From assembly GCA_026122225.1 (NCBI GenBank), contig JANEZZ010002877.1, positions 248,001-312,000 on the forward strand: 64,000 nucleotides of DNA, in the 5' to 3' direction. Source of the DNA: Heloderma charlesbogerti. Its lineage: Eukaryota; Chordata; Lepidosauria; Squamata; Helodermatidae. The position numbers and the translations under genes are program-made. Numbering within the stretch: position 1 is the stretch's first letter; each line of letters starts with the position of its first letter. The notes beneath the pieces are model-generated. The model was not told the DNA's origin. It saw only the letters and a program-made list of their open reading frames with translations, and ran no database searches. This document shows, one piece after another, positions 44,662-55,305 of this stretch.

Positions 44662-45257
44662 GTGTACAAAAGCTGTTTAAGACTGAATTCCCCTGGTGGG
44701 TCCCACCGGGCCCTGCCAAACCGGTGCACAGGCAGCAATCGCTGGCGAGGGCTGCTGTGAACACACGTCCGGCAGTGAAAGAGATGACACTGCCACCAGT
44801 CCTGAGATGGGACACCACCAGGAGCGGACACCGCTGGAGGTGATGTGGAATTCTCCTGCGCCCCCATGGTTACCGAGGCATCTGGACTGGGAGGTGCCAA
44901 GGCCACCTCTCCCGGGACCAACGCCGTGACAGGTGGGGGCTGCGTAGGCACCTCAGGCAGAGTCCCACAACCTACCGCCCTCGGGGTAAGCTGTTCTCCG
45001 GAAGGTGGAGAAAAAGGCCATCCATGGAAACCGCCCCCAAGTCCCCATCGGGCCCCAGCCAGGCCAAGTGAAAGTAGTTGCAGCAATTGTCTCACCTGTG
45101 TCTGGGACAGCCAGAGTTGGGTTTCTCGATACAGTAGTGGATGGCATCGCCCCCACTGCCGGAGCCTGTGGCGTTGCAGGCATTGTTCCTTCCTCTGCCA
45201 GAAGGGCTGGTCCAGAAATCTGTGTTGGAACAGAGCTGGAAGATGCCTCAATGGCAT
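44640..45257 (-). pseudogene. Ngaro 5' Pro/Gln-rich frame, uncertain
   Basis: A 205-codon open frame rich in Pro, Leu, Gln and Arg overlaps the gag-like frame by 22 bases. No catalytic motif is visible. It may be the N-terminal gag region or a chance GC-rich frame, since the plus strand is equally open. Confidence 0.4.
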
Positions 45258-45258
45258 C

Positions 45259-45617
45259 TAGAGATGGGGGAGAAATTCTCCATGGACCCCAGTGAGGCCG
45301 GATTCAAAAGAATCTGGCCCCTCGGAGTCTGTGGAGGATTGGAAGACTTACCTCCGCCTCCTGGAGGAATCCCCGCCGGCCGGATCCTCCCTGCCGGCCA
45401 GCTCCGGAGTGCTAGTGATATGGCTGCCATTGCCATATCGCTGGCTGGGGGGATTGACTGCGGCCGCAACTGGCATCCGGGATAAAGGCCTTAGTTTAAA
45501 CTAAGGCCTTTAGGGCCGCAAATGGTGTCCTGGACGCCATTTGCATCCATGCTTTTAATTAACACGATAGGCTACACAAATATCTGTGTAGCCTATCATG
45601 TAAAAGCAGGGACACAG
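45259..45617 (+). mobile_element. TAGGGATG hAT-like MITE, copy 4, truncated
   Basis: It begins TAGAGATGGGGGAGAAATTC with GAGGCCGGATTCAAAAGAAT and CTTACCTCCGCC, as in copy 1 at 5,154. It includes the palindromes AAGGCCTTAGTTTAAACTAAGG and ACGATAGGCTACACA...TGTGTAGCCTATC. The right end after about 45,617 is missing. It abuts the start of Ngaro ORF1. Confidence 0.72.
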
Positions 45618-45899
45618 GGTTATTATGGGCCCAAAACAAATGAATCCCAAGGAGAGCTCCAGAGGGCCCACCTGAATAAGGTCAAACACTCTGTAGACTA
45701 CACCACTGACTGCCAAGTAAACAATCCAAACACTTGGTTAGGCCCTCTGGGTATTAGCTGAACAACCTGGTAGTAGCTCTACAGGGCGTTGGTCAAGAAA
45801 GCACCCTCCACCCACAGGGCTACCAGTCTGCCACACGCAGGGGTTGGCAGCAGCTCTGCAGAGTTTCAGACAGGATTCTTTCCTCACCCTGTTTGGAGA
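45618..45899. other. Unassigned, possibly Ngaro 5' end
   Basis: No frame is recognised. It contains ACAGGGCTACC, also seen near 35,100, which might be part of a Ngaro terminal repeat. This is weak. Confidence 0.3.
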
Positions 45900-45969
45900 A
45901 ACTGGGGATCAAACCTGGGACCTTCTGTGTACAAAGCAGGTGCTCTATCACACTGAGCTATGGCCCTCT
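45900..45969 (-). mobile_element. tRNA-Ala-like SINE head
   Basis: The minus strand reads GGGCCATAGCTCAGTGTGAT, AGAGCACCTGCTTTGT and GGTCCCAGGTTTGATCCCC. This follows tRNA-Ala order with an A box (TAGCTCAGTGT) and B box (GGTTTGATCC). The acceptor stem is not paired and the sequence continues into repeat-like DNA (to about 45,850), so it is a SINE promoter and not a gene. Confidence 0.65.
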
Positions 45970-47168
45970 GAAAGTCCCAGAGGGGCTTGGACAGGAACCC
46001 AGGAGGCTACATACCCACTGGGATTACTACCCCCTCCCTGGAGCCGTGCTGCAAACCTTGAGCCAGGCGGCCCTGGAAGATCAGGCCTCCATGCCTGTAG
46101 TCTGTGTCACGCGGCTCTCTTCTCACTCTAAATGGCGGTGAGAGTAAGAATGAGCTTGGCTTCTCCCGCCGACGGCCCTTCCATGGCTGGCGGTGCGCAA
46201 AGAAGCTGTTGCCCCTCAGGCTGAAGAAGGGAGGGAAACCGCTGCCACTGCCGTTCCCCCCCATGCCACCGCTGTCATGGTGAGAACTTTGGCCAATCCT
46301 GTCATGGTGAGAACTTTTGGCCAAGTAGACACGTCACCAGGAAGCCTCGCAACCTTGTCCAAACAAGGTCCCAGCCTGACCTGGAAGCCTTGAAAGCCCT
46401 TCTAGGTCAGGGACAGACAGCTAATGGCTAGCCTCAGTGGGTAGTCACTTGACAGTCAAGATTCACTGTCCAGAGAATGCCTTTATTTGTAATGCACGGC
46501 AGAACTAGCCCAGGACATTTTGCTACCTCAGACAAACGACAAGATGACTCCCCCTCCCCAGTTTGTGTACCAAAGGTGATTGAATTGGCAGTTGTATTTT
46601 ACTTCTACAGTGGCTTAGGACAGTATCCACCACCACCAGTTACACATAGGGAGTCCAAGACAGATTGTCTCTCATAACACCGCTCTGTCCTCCAACAGAG
46701 GGGATCAGCCAGAGAGTTCATGAGAACATCTGGGAGGCTGCTACTGATGCCCCTCAGCATCTGCTGCCTGAGGCAATTGCATCACATTGTCTAATAACAG
46801 GGCTGGCCCTGTAGGACTGCAGTGCACAGATCCATCAGTTCCCATTAGCTCCTCCAGCAGCTTCTGACACAGCTGCAGCAGAACCTTTAAAGAAGGCTAC
46901 ATCTGACATCTTTCCTTATATGTGCATTTCTAATCTTCCCCCCACTCCCCACCCCAGCCCTCTGCTTCAAATGCAACCAGCCATGTTGGAAGTCCAGTGT
47001 GATGGAATGCCATGCCAGTGGCATGGCTGTTTCCTGAACCCATCCAATTAACACCCTCCCTCTAGGTGGGGGGCTAATTGTGCTGTTGGTTGTGTGTGTG
47101 AAGGGGGCCTACAGGACAGGACACTGTGGCCACACACCTGAGCCTCAAGGTGTGATGACAAATGAATT
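45970..47168. other. No gene seen; a short tandem duplication
   Basis: Unique sequence. 46,271-46,322 holds a direct duplication of CTGTCATGGTGAGAACTTT plus GGCC, two units of about 27 bases. Confidence 0.5.
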
Positions 47169-47302
47169 AGCCTTCTCCAACCCAGCGCCCTCCAGATGTT
47201 TTGGTCTACAACTCCCATCATCCCTAAATATTGGCGATGGTGGCTGGGACTGATGTGAGTTGTAGTCCAAAACATTTGGAGGGCGCCAAGTTGGGAAAGG
47301 CT
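47169..47302. mobile_element. Palindromic hAT-like MITE (CCAGATGTTTTGG type)
   Basis: Inverted arms: AGCCTTCTCCAACCCAGCG, CCCTCCAGATGTTTTGG and CTACAACTCCCATCA, with the complement TGTGAGTTGTAGTCCAAAA then ATTTGGAGGGCGCC and GGGAAAGGCT. Related to 54,990-55,124. A common squamate short palindromic family, superfamily inferred. Confidence 0.75.
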
Positions 47303-49249
47303 GATAAGCCAGCATGTAGGCGAGGCTAGTAGCTTGGGTCTATACTACAAAATTGGCAACTGGGCAGGAGAAAGGAGGGAAGCCTTGGTAGGAGGAAAGT
47401 CCCATGTGATCAGCTCTTGCACTTGGTTGTGATTTTATGCATTGATTGCATTTTTATTCTGCTTTTCAGACAGTCATTGTCTTCCAAAGTGGTTCACATC
47501 AATGCAAACAGAAAGAGAGAGAGAGGGAGGGAGACACAGGGCCTGCCAACAGGCTTAAAAAAACAACCTAAAATGACAAGACACACAAAGAAATGGGAGT
47601 TGAGAGAAAAAAAGAGAGGGAGAACAGGTTTTTAAGGCCAGAACAAGGTGGTGAGCTATAAGCGGATATTTAAATGCACTTTGGGCCAGGCTGATCTTCT
47701 CTTGCTTGTGTTCTTGCTTGAATAGCAATTGGTGGCTCTTGTTCCTTTGGCCCATGGATGGGCCAAAGTGTTCTTTCTCCTGAAGTCGCAGGGCTACAGG
47801 CAGTGGAGCTGAATGTTGTTTCTAGAAGGGCGGGGACCCGAGCTCCCTGCTATTGCTCCTTCTCTGGACGATGGGTGGGCCGGTCGGTCTCCCCTTGGCT
47901 TGATGTCACTCCTGGGAAATGCAGGGTGGGAGCTTCCCAGTGGCCCTAGGTCCCCTGGCTGATGGCAGATCCCAGAATGTGCTTCCCTTCTGTGCTTCCC
48001 TCTAATATTCACACAGAGATGCACACACATAGGCACCAGTTACTAATATTGCACTGTAATATTTGCACTGCAGGGAAACATTTTTCTCCTGTGGACCAAA
48101 TGTGTGTGTTATGGGAGCCAGTTTTACTTTCTATCCTCCTTTTGGCACAGCAGGGTTGTTTGCCCTTCCTATTCCCCCCCCCCCCCGCTGCCCACACATC
48201 TGCATCATATCTCAAAAGAATGTGCTTTCTTTCCATCACGTGGAATTAGGGCAAATCCATTCAGCTGATTCATTCAGCTGATCCATTCAGCTCTTTATTT
48301 CCCAATTGTTCCTTGCCTCTGCATATATCAGTCTTCGTGTCAATATGCAAGTATTGCGGTTTGTGCTTGATTTTCTCAATTTTACAGAACATGCCAGCAA
48401 AAGACAGCATTGGGTTGAAGAAGTGCCAGCGCTCTGAACTTATCACTGACATGCGGTGAAAATGCTCTTAAGTCATTAGGCATATATTGCAAGATTTGAA
48501 GACTAATTGAGTTTCACACTCCAGCAAAATTACTGTATAATATAAAATAAATCATAAGAGCAGATCCCATCAATCTGCCAAGAGGATGCTGCGCATCTGA
48601 TAACCTCTAACTAAACATTATGTGGTCTGTTTCTCACATGCCTCAAGTGTTGTTCTGAAGGAGTCGGGGCAGAGAACAGCAGGTCTATAAACCTTTATTA
48701 AGACATAATTTACTGTTGTGTCATTGTTAAATTGTGCCCATCCTTTACTTAAACTGGCCAATACTGTACTGGAAATTAGCTTTTGTACTTGAAATGATGA
48801 GGTTCTTATTGCTGCCTTCTTATCTCTGGGTAGATGACAATCACTTTTCTGAAATACAGTGCAGCAGATGGCATGAGTGGGGTAGTGGAGGGGAATGCAG
48901 GGGGATGCAGCTCTGTCACTTCTTTCAAAGCAGGAGCAATGACATTATCTGCCAGACCACCAGGGTAATTGATGGACCTTCCTTGGTTGGGGAAGTGGAT
49001 GAGGTGATAATGAGGCTTCCAAGTTTTACTATTACTATACTAGTCAGAGAATGAAGGAAATTGTCAAGCAGACTATTTTTCCTTTTCATTGATGGGGGTT
49101 CCTACTTCATGCTAGCAGTTTAAATGGTAATACTTCTTTGCAAGATTCTGTGTTTCTAATTAAAAGCAAATGGTTGCATTTCAGCTGCCTGAAGATCTTT
49201 TTGTTAAACTTTCATTAAGTCTTTTGTTTTACAAGTTGAATCCATGCAG
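47303..49249. other. No gene seen
   Basis: Unique DNA. A GA-rich run at about 47,512-47,533, a C run at about 48,174-48,186, and three CATTCAGCTGAT-like tandem units at 48,257-48,292. Confidence 0.5.
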
Positions 49250-49303
49250 TTCAGTAAGTTCAATGGACCTTACTCCCGGGTAACTACCCATAGGATTGCA
49301 GTC
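49250..49303. mobile_element. ~85 bp palindromic MITE, partial
   Basis: GTAAGTTCAATGGACCTTACT, split by CCCGGGTAACTACCC, then TAGGATTGCAG. The left arm is degraded. Confidence 0.55.
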
Positions 49304-50263
49304 ATGCCCCAAACAGTGAGATTTTATTAGTGATTTGTTTGCTTGCTTAGATGTCTGAGATTTATGATGGAATTTTTATCCAGTGTTACTTCCTGAGGGT
49401 ATAACAGAGCCAACAATCTAATGAGTGTGTGGAGAGAGTATCTGTGATGAATGAACCTCTAAATCCAAAGCCCAGAACCAGTAAGGCAGAAGGAAAGGTA
49501 GCATTTTCTCTTTTCTCCCATTTGTCAGCCATTTCCCCACTTCTTCTTTTTAAATTTTCCCTTCTGTTGGCTCCCAATGAAAATGAAACTGACTATTCCA
49601 GCCCTAGGGCTGGCATACTGGCCCCACCATTCTGGAAACATGCCAGGAAACAGGAGGACTTCAGATCTTGTGCATCCAAACCCACCCCTGCCCTGCTCCA
49701 CCTTGACACACCTCATGACTGCCCCCTTTTGCTCTCTCTGCCATCAGAGCACCAGTGCATTGGATAGTCGTCAGCCTCTGAGTTCGGAGGCTGATGACTA
49801 TCTCCATAGGATTGCACCCCTCAGCATTTAGTAGTTGATCTGGGGAGAGGGCAGATGATGCTTCTATTACTAATGCCCTAGTTGTTTCTATTTAATGTCA
49901 TTGGTTAATTTTATTATAGTGTTCTCATTGGATTATTATTGTGAGCCACCTTGGATACTAGACAGTAGAAAGACAGCTATGAGACAGCTACAAATATGTA
50001 AAATAAAATACAATACTAATAAAAGAAGCCATTGAACATTTGAAGTGATATGGGGACAATCTCTGCTAAAGGTATTTAAAATGCTGGGACAATGAGCTGA
50101 AGAGCCTGATCCTCACTCATGATGGTGTTACAGTACTGTGAGGACATCAGGGCAGATCTTTCCACCACCATTATGAAGAGGCTCGCAAAGACAGTCTTCC
50201 TTCTCTATCTACAGAGAGGAAGATCCACAAAATCCAACCCCCCAAATCCATAGGATTGCGCCT
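49304..50263. other. No gene seen
   Basis: Unique sequence. A short TCAGCCTCTGA...TCGGAGGCTGA palindrome lies near 49,770-49,800. Confidence 0.45.
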
Positions 50264-50406
50264 TTATTTTTTTATTTATTTACTTATTATTAAATGTATT
50301 AATCGCCCATCTGGCTGGTCACCCAGCCACTCTGGGTGATGTACAGCATACAATAAAACAGTTTAAAACAATAAAATTCTACAATAAAAACATTTTCTAA
50401 AATACC

Positions 50407-51372
50407 CTAACCCACCCCAAATGCCTGCCTGAACAACCATGTTTTTAATGCACGGCGGAAGCTCATTAAAGAGGGGACATGGCGGAGTTCCCTAGGGAGG
50501 GAGTTCCACAGAGTGGGGGCCAACACAGAGAAGGCCGTCTCCCTTGTCCCCACCAGTCTAGCTGTCCTGGCTGATGGGACAGAGAGAAGGCCATCCGAGG
50601 CTGATCTTGTTAAGCGGCTTCTTTGGTGCTGCTGGAGGCGCTCCTTAAGATAGGCTGGGCCAGAACCATATAGGGTTTTAAAGGTCAAAACCAACACCTT
50701 TTATTTGACCCGGAAAACAACTGGTAACCAGTGCAACTCCTTCAGCAGTGGAGTGATGTGATCTCGCCAGCGGCTGCCTTTAATCAGGCAAGCCACCGCG
50801 TTCTGTACCAGCTGCAGTTTCCGAATTGTCTTCAAGGGTAACCCCACATAGAGCGCATTACAGTAGTCTAAACGAGAGGAGACCAGGGCATGTACTACCG
50901 ATGGGAGCAGATGGTCGGGAAGGAAGGGGCACAACCGCCGTATCAGATGGAGTTGATACAGCGCTGTCCGGCTCACAGCTGACATCTGAGCCTCCATGGA
51001 CAGCTGGGAGTCCAAAACGACCCCCAGGCTGCGGACCTGGTCTTTCAAGGGTAGCCGTACCCCATTCAACACCAGGTCAACATCCCCCAGCCTCCTCTTG
51101 TCTCCCACCAAAAGTACCTCGGTCTTCTCAGGGTTCAGCTTCAGCTTATTCCTCCCCATCCAGCCACTCACGTCTCCAGACATTTGGACAGGGATTCTAC
51201 GGCCAACCTTGGTGAAGATTTGAACGAGAGGTAGAGCTGCGTGTCATCCTCATATTGATGACACCGCACCCCAAACCTCCTGATGATAGCCCCCAGTGGC
51301 TTCACATAGATATTAAATAGCATTGGGGAGAGGATGGAACCCTGTGGCACCCCACAAGTGAGTGGCCACAGG
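50407..51372 (-). pseudogene. L2 ORF2: RT catalytic and C-terminal part
   Basis: Minus order: GVPQGSILSPMLF and IRRFGVRCHQY, then EDDTQLYLSF. The catalytic box reads YEDD in place of YADD (the copy at 13.8 kb keeps YADD). Then LKLNPEKTEVLLVGDKRRLG, LGVVLDSQLSMEAQMSAV, SSRLDYCNALYVGLPLKTI, KELHWLPVVFRVK and, in the next frame, FKTLYGSGPAYLKERLQQHQ and FSVLAPTLWNSLPRELRHV. Stops and frameshifts separate the pieces. Ala to Glu next to the catalytic Asp would be expected to disturb the site. Confidence 0.88.
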
Positions 51373-52274
51373 TAGGGATGGCGGAGAATTTCTCCCTGAA
51401 ACTTCGGGGGGCCAAGCGCCAACGTGTTCGGCCCCCCGAACAAGTTTCGGGGAGAAATCCTCCGAACCCCCCCGCCCCCCGCACCCGCCCCCGGGACGGG
51501 ACTTACCTTCGCCGAATGTCCCTCCTGGCGGCGGATCCGGCCGGTGGTTCGGCGGGTGTTCGAGCGGGGCGGGAGCGGCAGCCGGTCTTTTGACCAGCTG
51601 CCGCCGCCACCATTGCAATAAAAGAAAAAAAAAAAACGCCCCCTGATAGGCTACGTGACGATTAACGTAGCCTATCATGGCTAGATCTGCAAAGTCAGCT
51701 GTGATAGGCTACGTCAATCGTCACGTAGCCTATCACGGGTAACTTAAAAAAAAAAAAAGTACGTACGGATAATGGCGGCCCCCATAGGGAGCCGCCATTC
51801 CCGTTCCTTATTTGGTCGCCGTAGTCTACGTAAAGATTTACGTAGACTACAGCGACCAAATAAGGAACGCGAATGGCGGCTCCCTATGGGGGCCGCCATT
51901 AGCGTACGCGCTTTTTTTTTTTTTTAAGTCACCCGTGATAGGCTACGTGACGATTGACGTAGCCTATCACGGCTGACTTTGCAGATCTAGCCGTGATAGG
52001 CTACATTAATCGTCACGTAGCCTATCAGGGGGCGTTGTTTTTTTTTTTAAAAAAAACTTTCGCGTTCGCGGCCAGGCGAGGCGGGAATCCTCCTCCCCGG
52101 CCTGAATTTCGGCCGGGGCGAGGCGGGAAGCCTCCCCCCCTGGCCTGAATTTCGGCCGGGGCGAGGCGGGAAGCCTCCCCCCCCAGCCTGAACTTCGCGG
52201 GGGGAGCAGCGAAGCACCTCCCCCCCACTGCGAACATCCTTCGAGGACAGGTAAGGGACTTTCGTCCACCCCTA
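51373..52274 (+). mobile_element. TAGGGATG hAT-like MITE, copy 5 (902 bp)
   Basis: It starts TAGGGATGGCGGAGAATTTC and ends GACTTTCGTCCACCCCTA. It is inserted in L2 (compare intact DNA at 13,938-13,960), with only a GG overlap at the junctions, so its 8-bp duplication is not evident. The core at about 51,636-52,036 is one inverted repeat with ~200-base arms. Each arm holds two small GATAGGCTACGT...ACGTAGCCTATC palindromes and an AATGGCGGC/GCCGCCATT pair, centred on GTAGTCTACGTAAA and its complement. The right arm has three near-repeats of GGCCTGAATTTCGGCC and GGGGCGAGGCGGGAAGCCTC. Confidence 0.88.
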
Positions 52275-52854
52275 GGTCCGAAACCTCGTCTCCCAGTGCT
52301 ACCCTCTGGTACCTGCGGGAGAGGAAGGACCAGAACCACCGCAATACAGTGTCTCCAATGCCCAACCCCTCCAGGAGGTCCAGGAGGATACCGTGGTCAA
52401 CGGTATCAAAAGCCGCTGAGAGGTCGAGGAGAACAAGGAAGGAGAATTCACCCCTATCCAGAGCCCTCCTCATATCATCTACCAAGGCGACCAAGGCTGT
52501 TTCTGTCCCATGCCCAAGCCTGAAGCCCGACTGAAATGGATCTAGATAATCAGTTTTTTCCAAGTGTGCCTTCAACTGCATCGCTACCACCCGCTTAATC
52601 ACCTTGCCCCAAAATGGCAGATGTGAGACTGGACGAAAGTTGTTCAGAACTTGGGGATCCAAGGAGGGCTTCTTTAAGAGCGGTCTTATCACTGCCTCCT
52701 TGAGGCCTGATGGCATCACTCCCTCCTCAAGGGAGGTGTTCACCACCGCCCTGATCCCCTCACCCAGTCTCTCTTTGCAGCCCATAATGAGCCAAGATGG
52801 GCAAGGATCAAGTAAGCAGGTGGTCGGCCTTACAGATGAAAGCACCTTGTCCAC
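52275..52854 (-). pseudogene. L2 ORF2: RT N-terminal part
   Basis: An open frame with EGVMPSGLKEAVIRPLLKK, LNNFRPVSHLPFWGKVIKRV, DYLDPFQSGFRLGHGTETAL and LVLLDLSAAFDTVDHGILLD (motif A with Asp), ending EVSD at the MITE border. It encodes RT fingers and palm. The upstream endonuclease is absent. The open frame listed to 52,006 runs on through MITE DNA and that part is not L2. Confidence 0.9.
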
Positions 52855-52910
52855 TTCATCAGGAGGAAGAAGCTGGAACCCTAAATACTAGAAAGGTAGG
52901 ATCTCTCTCT

Positions 52911-53305
52911 GAGCATCTCTACACCAGCCTAAAAACCCTAATTTAAAACGGGGCTTTCTGCTTCCATTTTAAATGCAGGATCATCACGGACTCCCTTTAC
53001 CTGAGCTTCCACCCCTCACCTTTCCCCCCCATCTGAGTCTTCCAGATGTTTCACTATACAGCTGCTAGATGGGGCTGTGGTCTAGCTCCTCTTATTGCAG
53101 CTTTTCCTTTTTCATGGAGGGAACTCAAGCAGAACTCAAGCAGGATAATTTGATAGCTCATTATCTTTGATCTTTTTAACAATGGAATAAAGATCATTTA
53201 GTGCAGGAGATGCCCTGGAGGTTAACAACATCATCTAAAGGAGCCGCAAACTTCCGTGAGTAACCAATCTCAATAGCAGGATAAAATCTTTATGTGAAGA
53301 AGCCC
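52911..53305 (-). mobile_element. ~400 bp MITE family R400, copy E
   Basis: Inverse orientation. It reads from GAGCATCTCTACACCAGCC to TTTATGTGAAGAAGCCC, and shares TTTCTGCTTCCATTTTAAA, GGATCATCACGG, AGTAACCAATCTCAATAGC and AGGATAAAA in complement with copy C. It is flanked by CT-rich DNA on both sides (TCTCTCTC), compatible with an 8-bp duplication but low complexity. Confidence 0.8.
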
Positions 53306-54985
53306 TCTCTCTCTCTCATCCTGGGCACATGACTATGGATTCTCCTTGGGGGTGTGGCTATGGGACTGCCATGATGAGCTCCTGAACTTCAAAATTTACC
53401 ACCACATCACTGGATAGGATTGTTAAATGTAACAGTGTATTGCCCTGATGGGCTTGTTAGCAGTAATGGTGATTACATTTATTCTTAGCTTAGTTTACCA
53501 GTGTGCAAAAGCCAGTTACACCCTAGCAGACCTACCAATATGCCATGACAGTAGGGTAATTAAGAAAAGTTTAAAAAACCAACAATCAAAAGAGGGTAGC
53601 TGTAGCAAGTTAGCTGATATCTGCTACTAGAGTGTTTGCAATATTCCATACACCAGTGCAATGCAACAACTTGTGATACTGGTCCAGCATCATTGAGGGC
53701 TCCTGGATAATACTGATCGACTGCAGAATGGACCAAATACATCGATATTGTTTACATGAGCTAGCAGCTAAAATGACACTGCAACCTGGGCACCATTTTC
53801 TCAGTAATATCTTGTATGGGGTAGAGTCTGGTATTGGAAGAGATGATCTGTCCAGCTCACCAAGTCATGGTGCACAAGGTATTATCTATATTGCTGCAAC
53901 CAAGTTACTTGATGTGACCAGGTTGTGAGTTATTCAAATTATAGGGGAAATATCAAATGTTGTAACAATGTAATATATGGTTTGGTATGTGGCTTATGTA
54001 GGCCTATATGAGGCTTCATCTGGTGAACATAATAATGGCTCCAGCTGATGCAAAAGGTTAATAAAGATCTGATTGCTGGGTATTCTGCTACTGGATGCCT
54101 CTTTGTGCTCATTTATCGTATTTGTAAAACTGAATGAAAATTCTGCTATGGTAGAAATCTATTCTTACAGTGATGTTGTCTATCTTGCTCAACTTATTAT
54201 AGCCAGTATATTTTAGACCAAATAGAAAGGATTTATAAAACCATGAGCAAGACAACTCTGCAGTACTTATGTTTTGCCTATTTCTAGCTCTCGTGGATGC
54301 TGAAGAAAACATAAACATGGAAATTGCCACCACCACCATGCTCTGGCTTAGTTTTTTTGTTAATAAAGAGTACGACAAGAGAAAAAAGGTATACCCAGTT
54401 TAATTGCATGGAACTGCTGAATGTAGTGTCCAACAGGACAAATGGTCTCAAAGGTGGCCAGTTGAATGGGTTACTCCAAGGACTTTATGAAGTTAATAAA
54501 ATATTGCTGAAGTGGTAGAACTTGTGCAAGTTGTCATCCATGCAATTTATTGTGCCTGCTCTATCACGTTCCCTGGCATTTTTGCTGACAACCCTATGGA
54601 GCAAATACTTGTGACTGATAGGCTATGTGATTAGGATTATGGGAAAGACCTACGTAACCTGTCAGTGACATCAGAGCAACTAAAGGCTCCCGTCACAAGT
54701 ATTTATGTTGATTAAACAAATAACAGTTTAATTACATTAACTGTGCAATAATTTGGCCACCTTTAGGGAATAGTAAACAGAGATTGGATTGATGTGAGAT
54801 CTGGGGATGATCCCAAGTATCTATCAACACCAATTACTGGTTATGCTCACGATGTAGTCATTCCAAGGCAATGAGCTTTTTTATATTTGTGGTGCTATTG
54901 GCACCATTTCTGGCATAGGGTACAGAAGGATCAGAGAAAATGTTTTGCAAGTTTCTGTCCTTTCTTCCACCTCAGACACCTGCAT
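53306..54985. other. No gene seen
   Basis: AT-rich unique DNA. A nested inverted repeat lies at 54,603-54,704 (reported separately). Confidence 0.5.
54603..54704. repeat. Nested inverted repeat, possible MITE relict
   Basis: AAATACTTGTGAC and GTCACAAGTATTT are perfect 13-bp outer arms. Inside, CTGATAGGCTATGTG faces CCTACGTAACCTGTCAG. The inner unit resembles the GATAGGCTACGT palindrome of the TAGGGATG family, but the termini differ. Confidence 0.55.
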
Positions 54986-54989
54986 AGGG

Positions 54990-55124
54990 TAGGGGTGGAC
55001 AACTTGTGGCCCTCCAGATGTTTTGGCCTACAACTCCCATCATACCTCACCATTGGCTATGCCGGCTAGGGCTGATAGGAGCTATAGACCAAAACATCTG
55101 GAGGGCGACAAGTGGCCCACCCAT
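54990..55124. mobile_element. Palindromic hAT-like MITE (CCAGATGTTTTGG type)
   Basis: Arms TAGGGGTGGACAACTTGTGG and CCCTCCAGATGTTTTGG, then CTACAACTCCCATCA, with the complement GACCAAAACATCTGGAGGG and CAAGTGGCCCACCCATGG. The TAGGGGTG terminus fits hAT. No clear duplication was seen. Confidence 0.78.
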
Positions 55125-55305
55125 GGCAGAGGGTGAGAATGCTGTGTGTGTTGAAGAACCCAATTCAAATGAGAAAGCTAGATGGGACCTAGACTATTAA
55201 TCCGTTAGTCCATTCAATCTGTGAACCTACACAACAAGACATATTCCACATGCTACATAAAAAAAGCAATGGGGATACAATAGCTGAGGGAATAATTGCA
55301 TTTTA

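Larger units (their letters stand above)
34965..45258 (-). mobile_element. DIRS/Ngaro retrotransposon, nested and broken
   Basis: Minus-strand order is Pro-rich ORF1 (45.26-44.64 kb), gag-like (44.66-43.90), RT (43.69-43.02), RNase H (42.20-41.76 and 41.16-41.04), tyrosine recombinase (37.71-37.13 and 36.39-36.10) and SGNH hydrolase (35.92-35.34). A tyrosine recombinase in place of a DDE integrase defines the DIRS order, and an SGNH hydrolase frame is known in vertebrate Ngaro elements. It is interrupted by hAT-like MITEs at 36,389 and 41,157, a gypsy element at 37,712 and an L2 copy at 42,208. A third hAT-like MITE begins at 45,259. The termini and any split direct repeats were not resolved. 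Many frameshifts show that it is inactive. Confidence 0.85.
50264..52885 (-). mobile_element. L2-clade LINE copy 2, split by hAT-like MITE
   Basis: The same subfamily as 12,840-14,114, but about 0.6 kb longer at the 5' side. The 3' end is the AT-rich TTTATTTATTTACTTATTA UTR at 50,264. Coding pieces are 50,407-50,697, 50,701-51,183 and 51,168-51,372, then after the MITE 52,275-52,854. The 5' truncation lies near 52,885, just before a ~400 bp MITE copy. Confidence 0.93.

Noticed and set aside
44640..45295. Long frames on both strands with Pro/Ser/Gly-rich products
   Set aside because: The plus-strand frames are antisense to the Ngaro ORF1 region. Open frames on both strands reflect GC-rich composition.
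45900..45969. A tRNA-Ala gene
   Set aside because: The A and B boxes are present, but the acceptor and anticodon stems do not pair well and no proper 3' end or terminator follows.
49765..49803. A short TCAGCCTC...GAGGCTGA palindrome
   Set aside because: Short arms, single occurrence, likely chance or a small MITE scrap.
51636..52036. CRISPR-like array in repeated GATAGGCTACGT units
   Set aside because: The units are inverted and not direct repeats, the spacers are part of the palindrome, and the context is a vertebrate transposon.
51371..52278. An 8-bp duplication for MITE copy 5
   Set aside because: Comparison with the uninterrupted L2 at 13.94 kb leaves only a 2-base overlap, so no duplication is claimed there.
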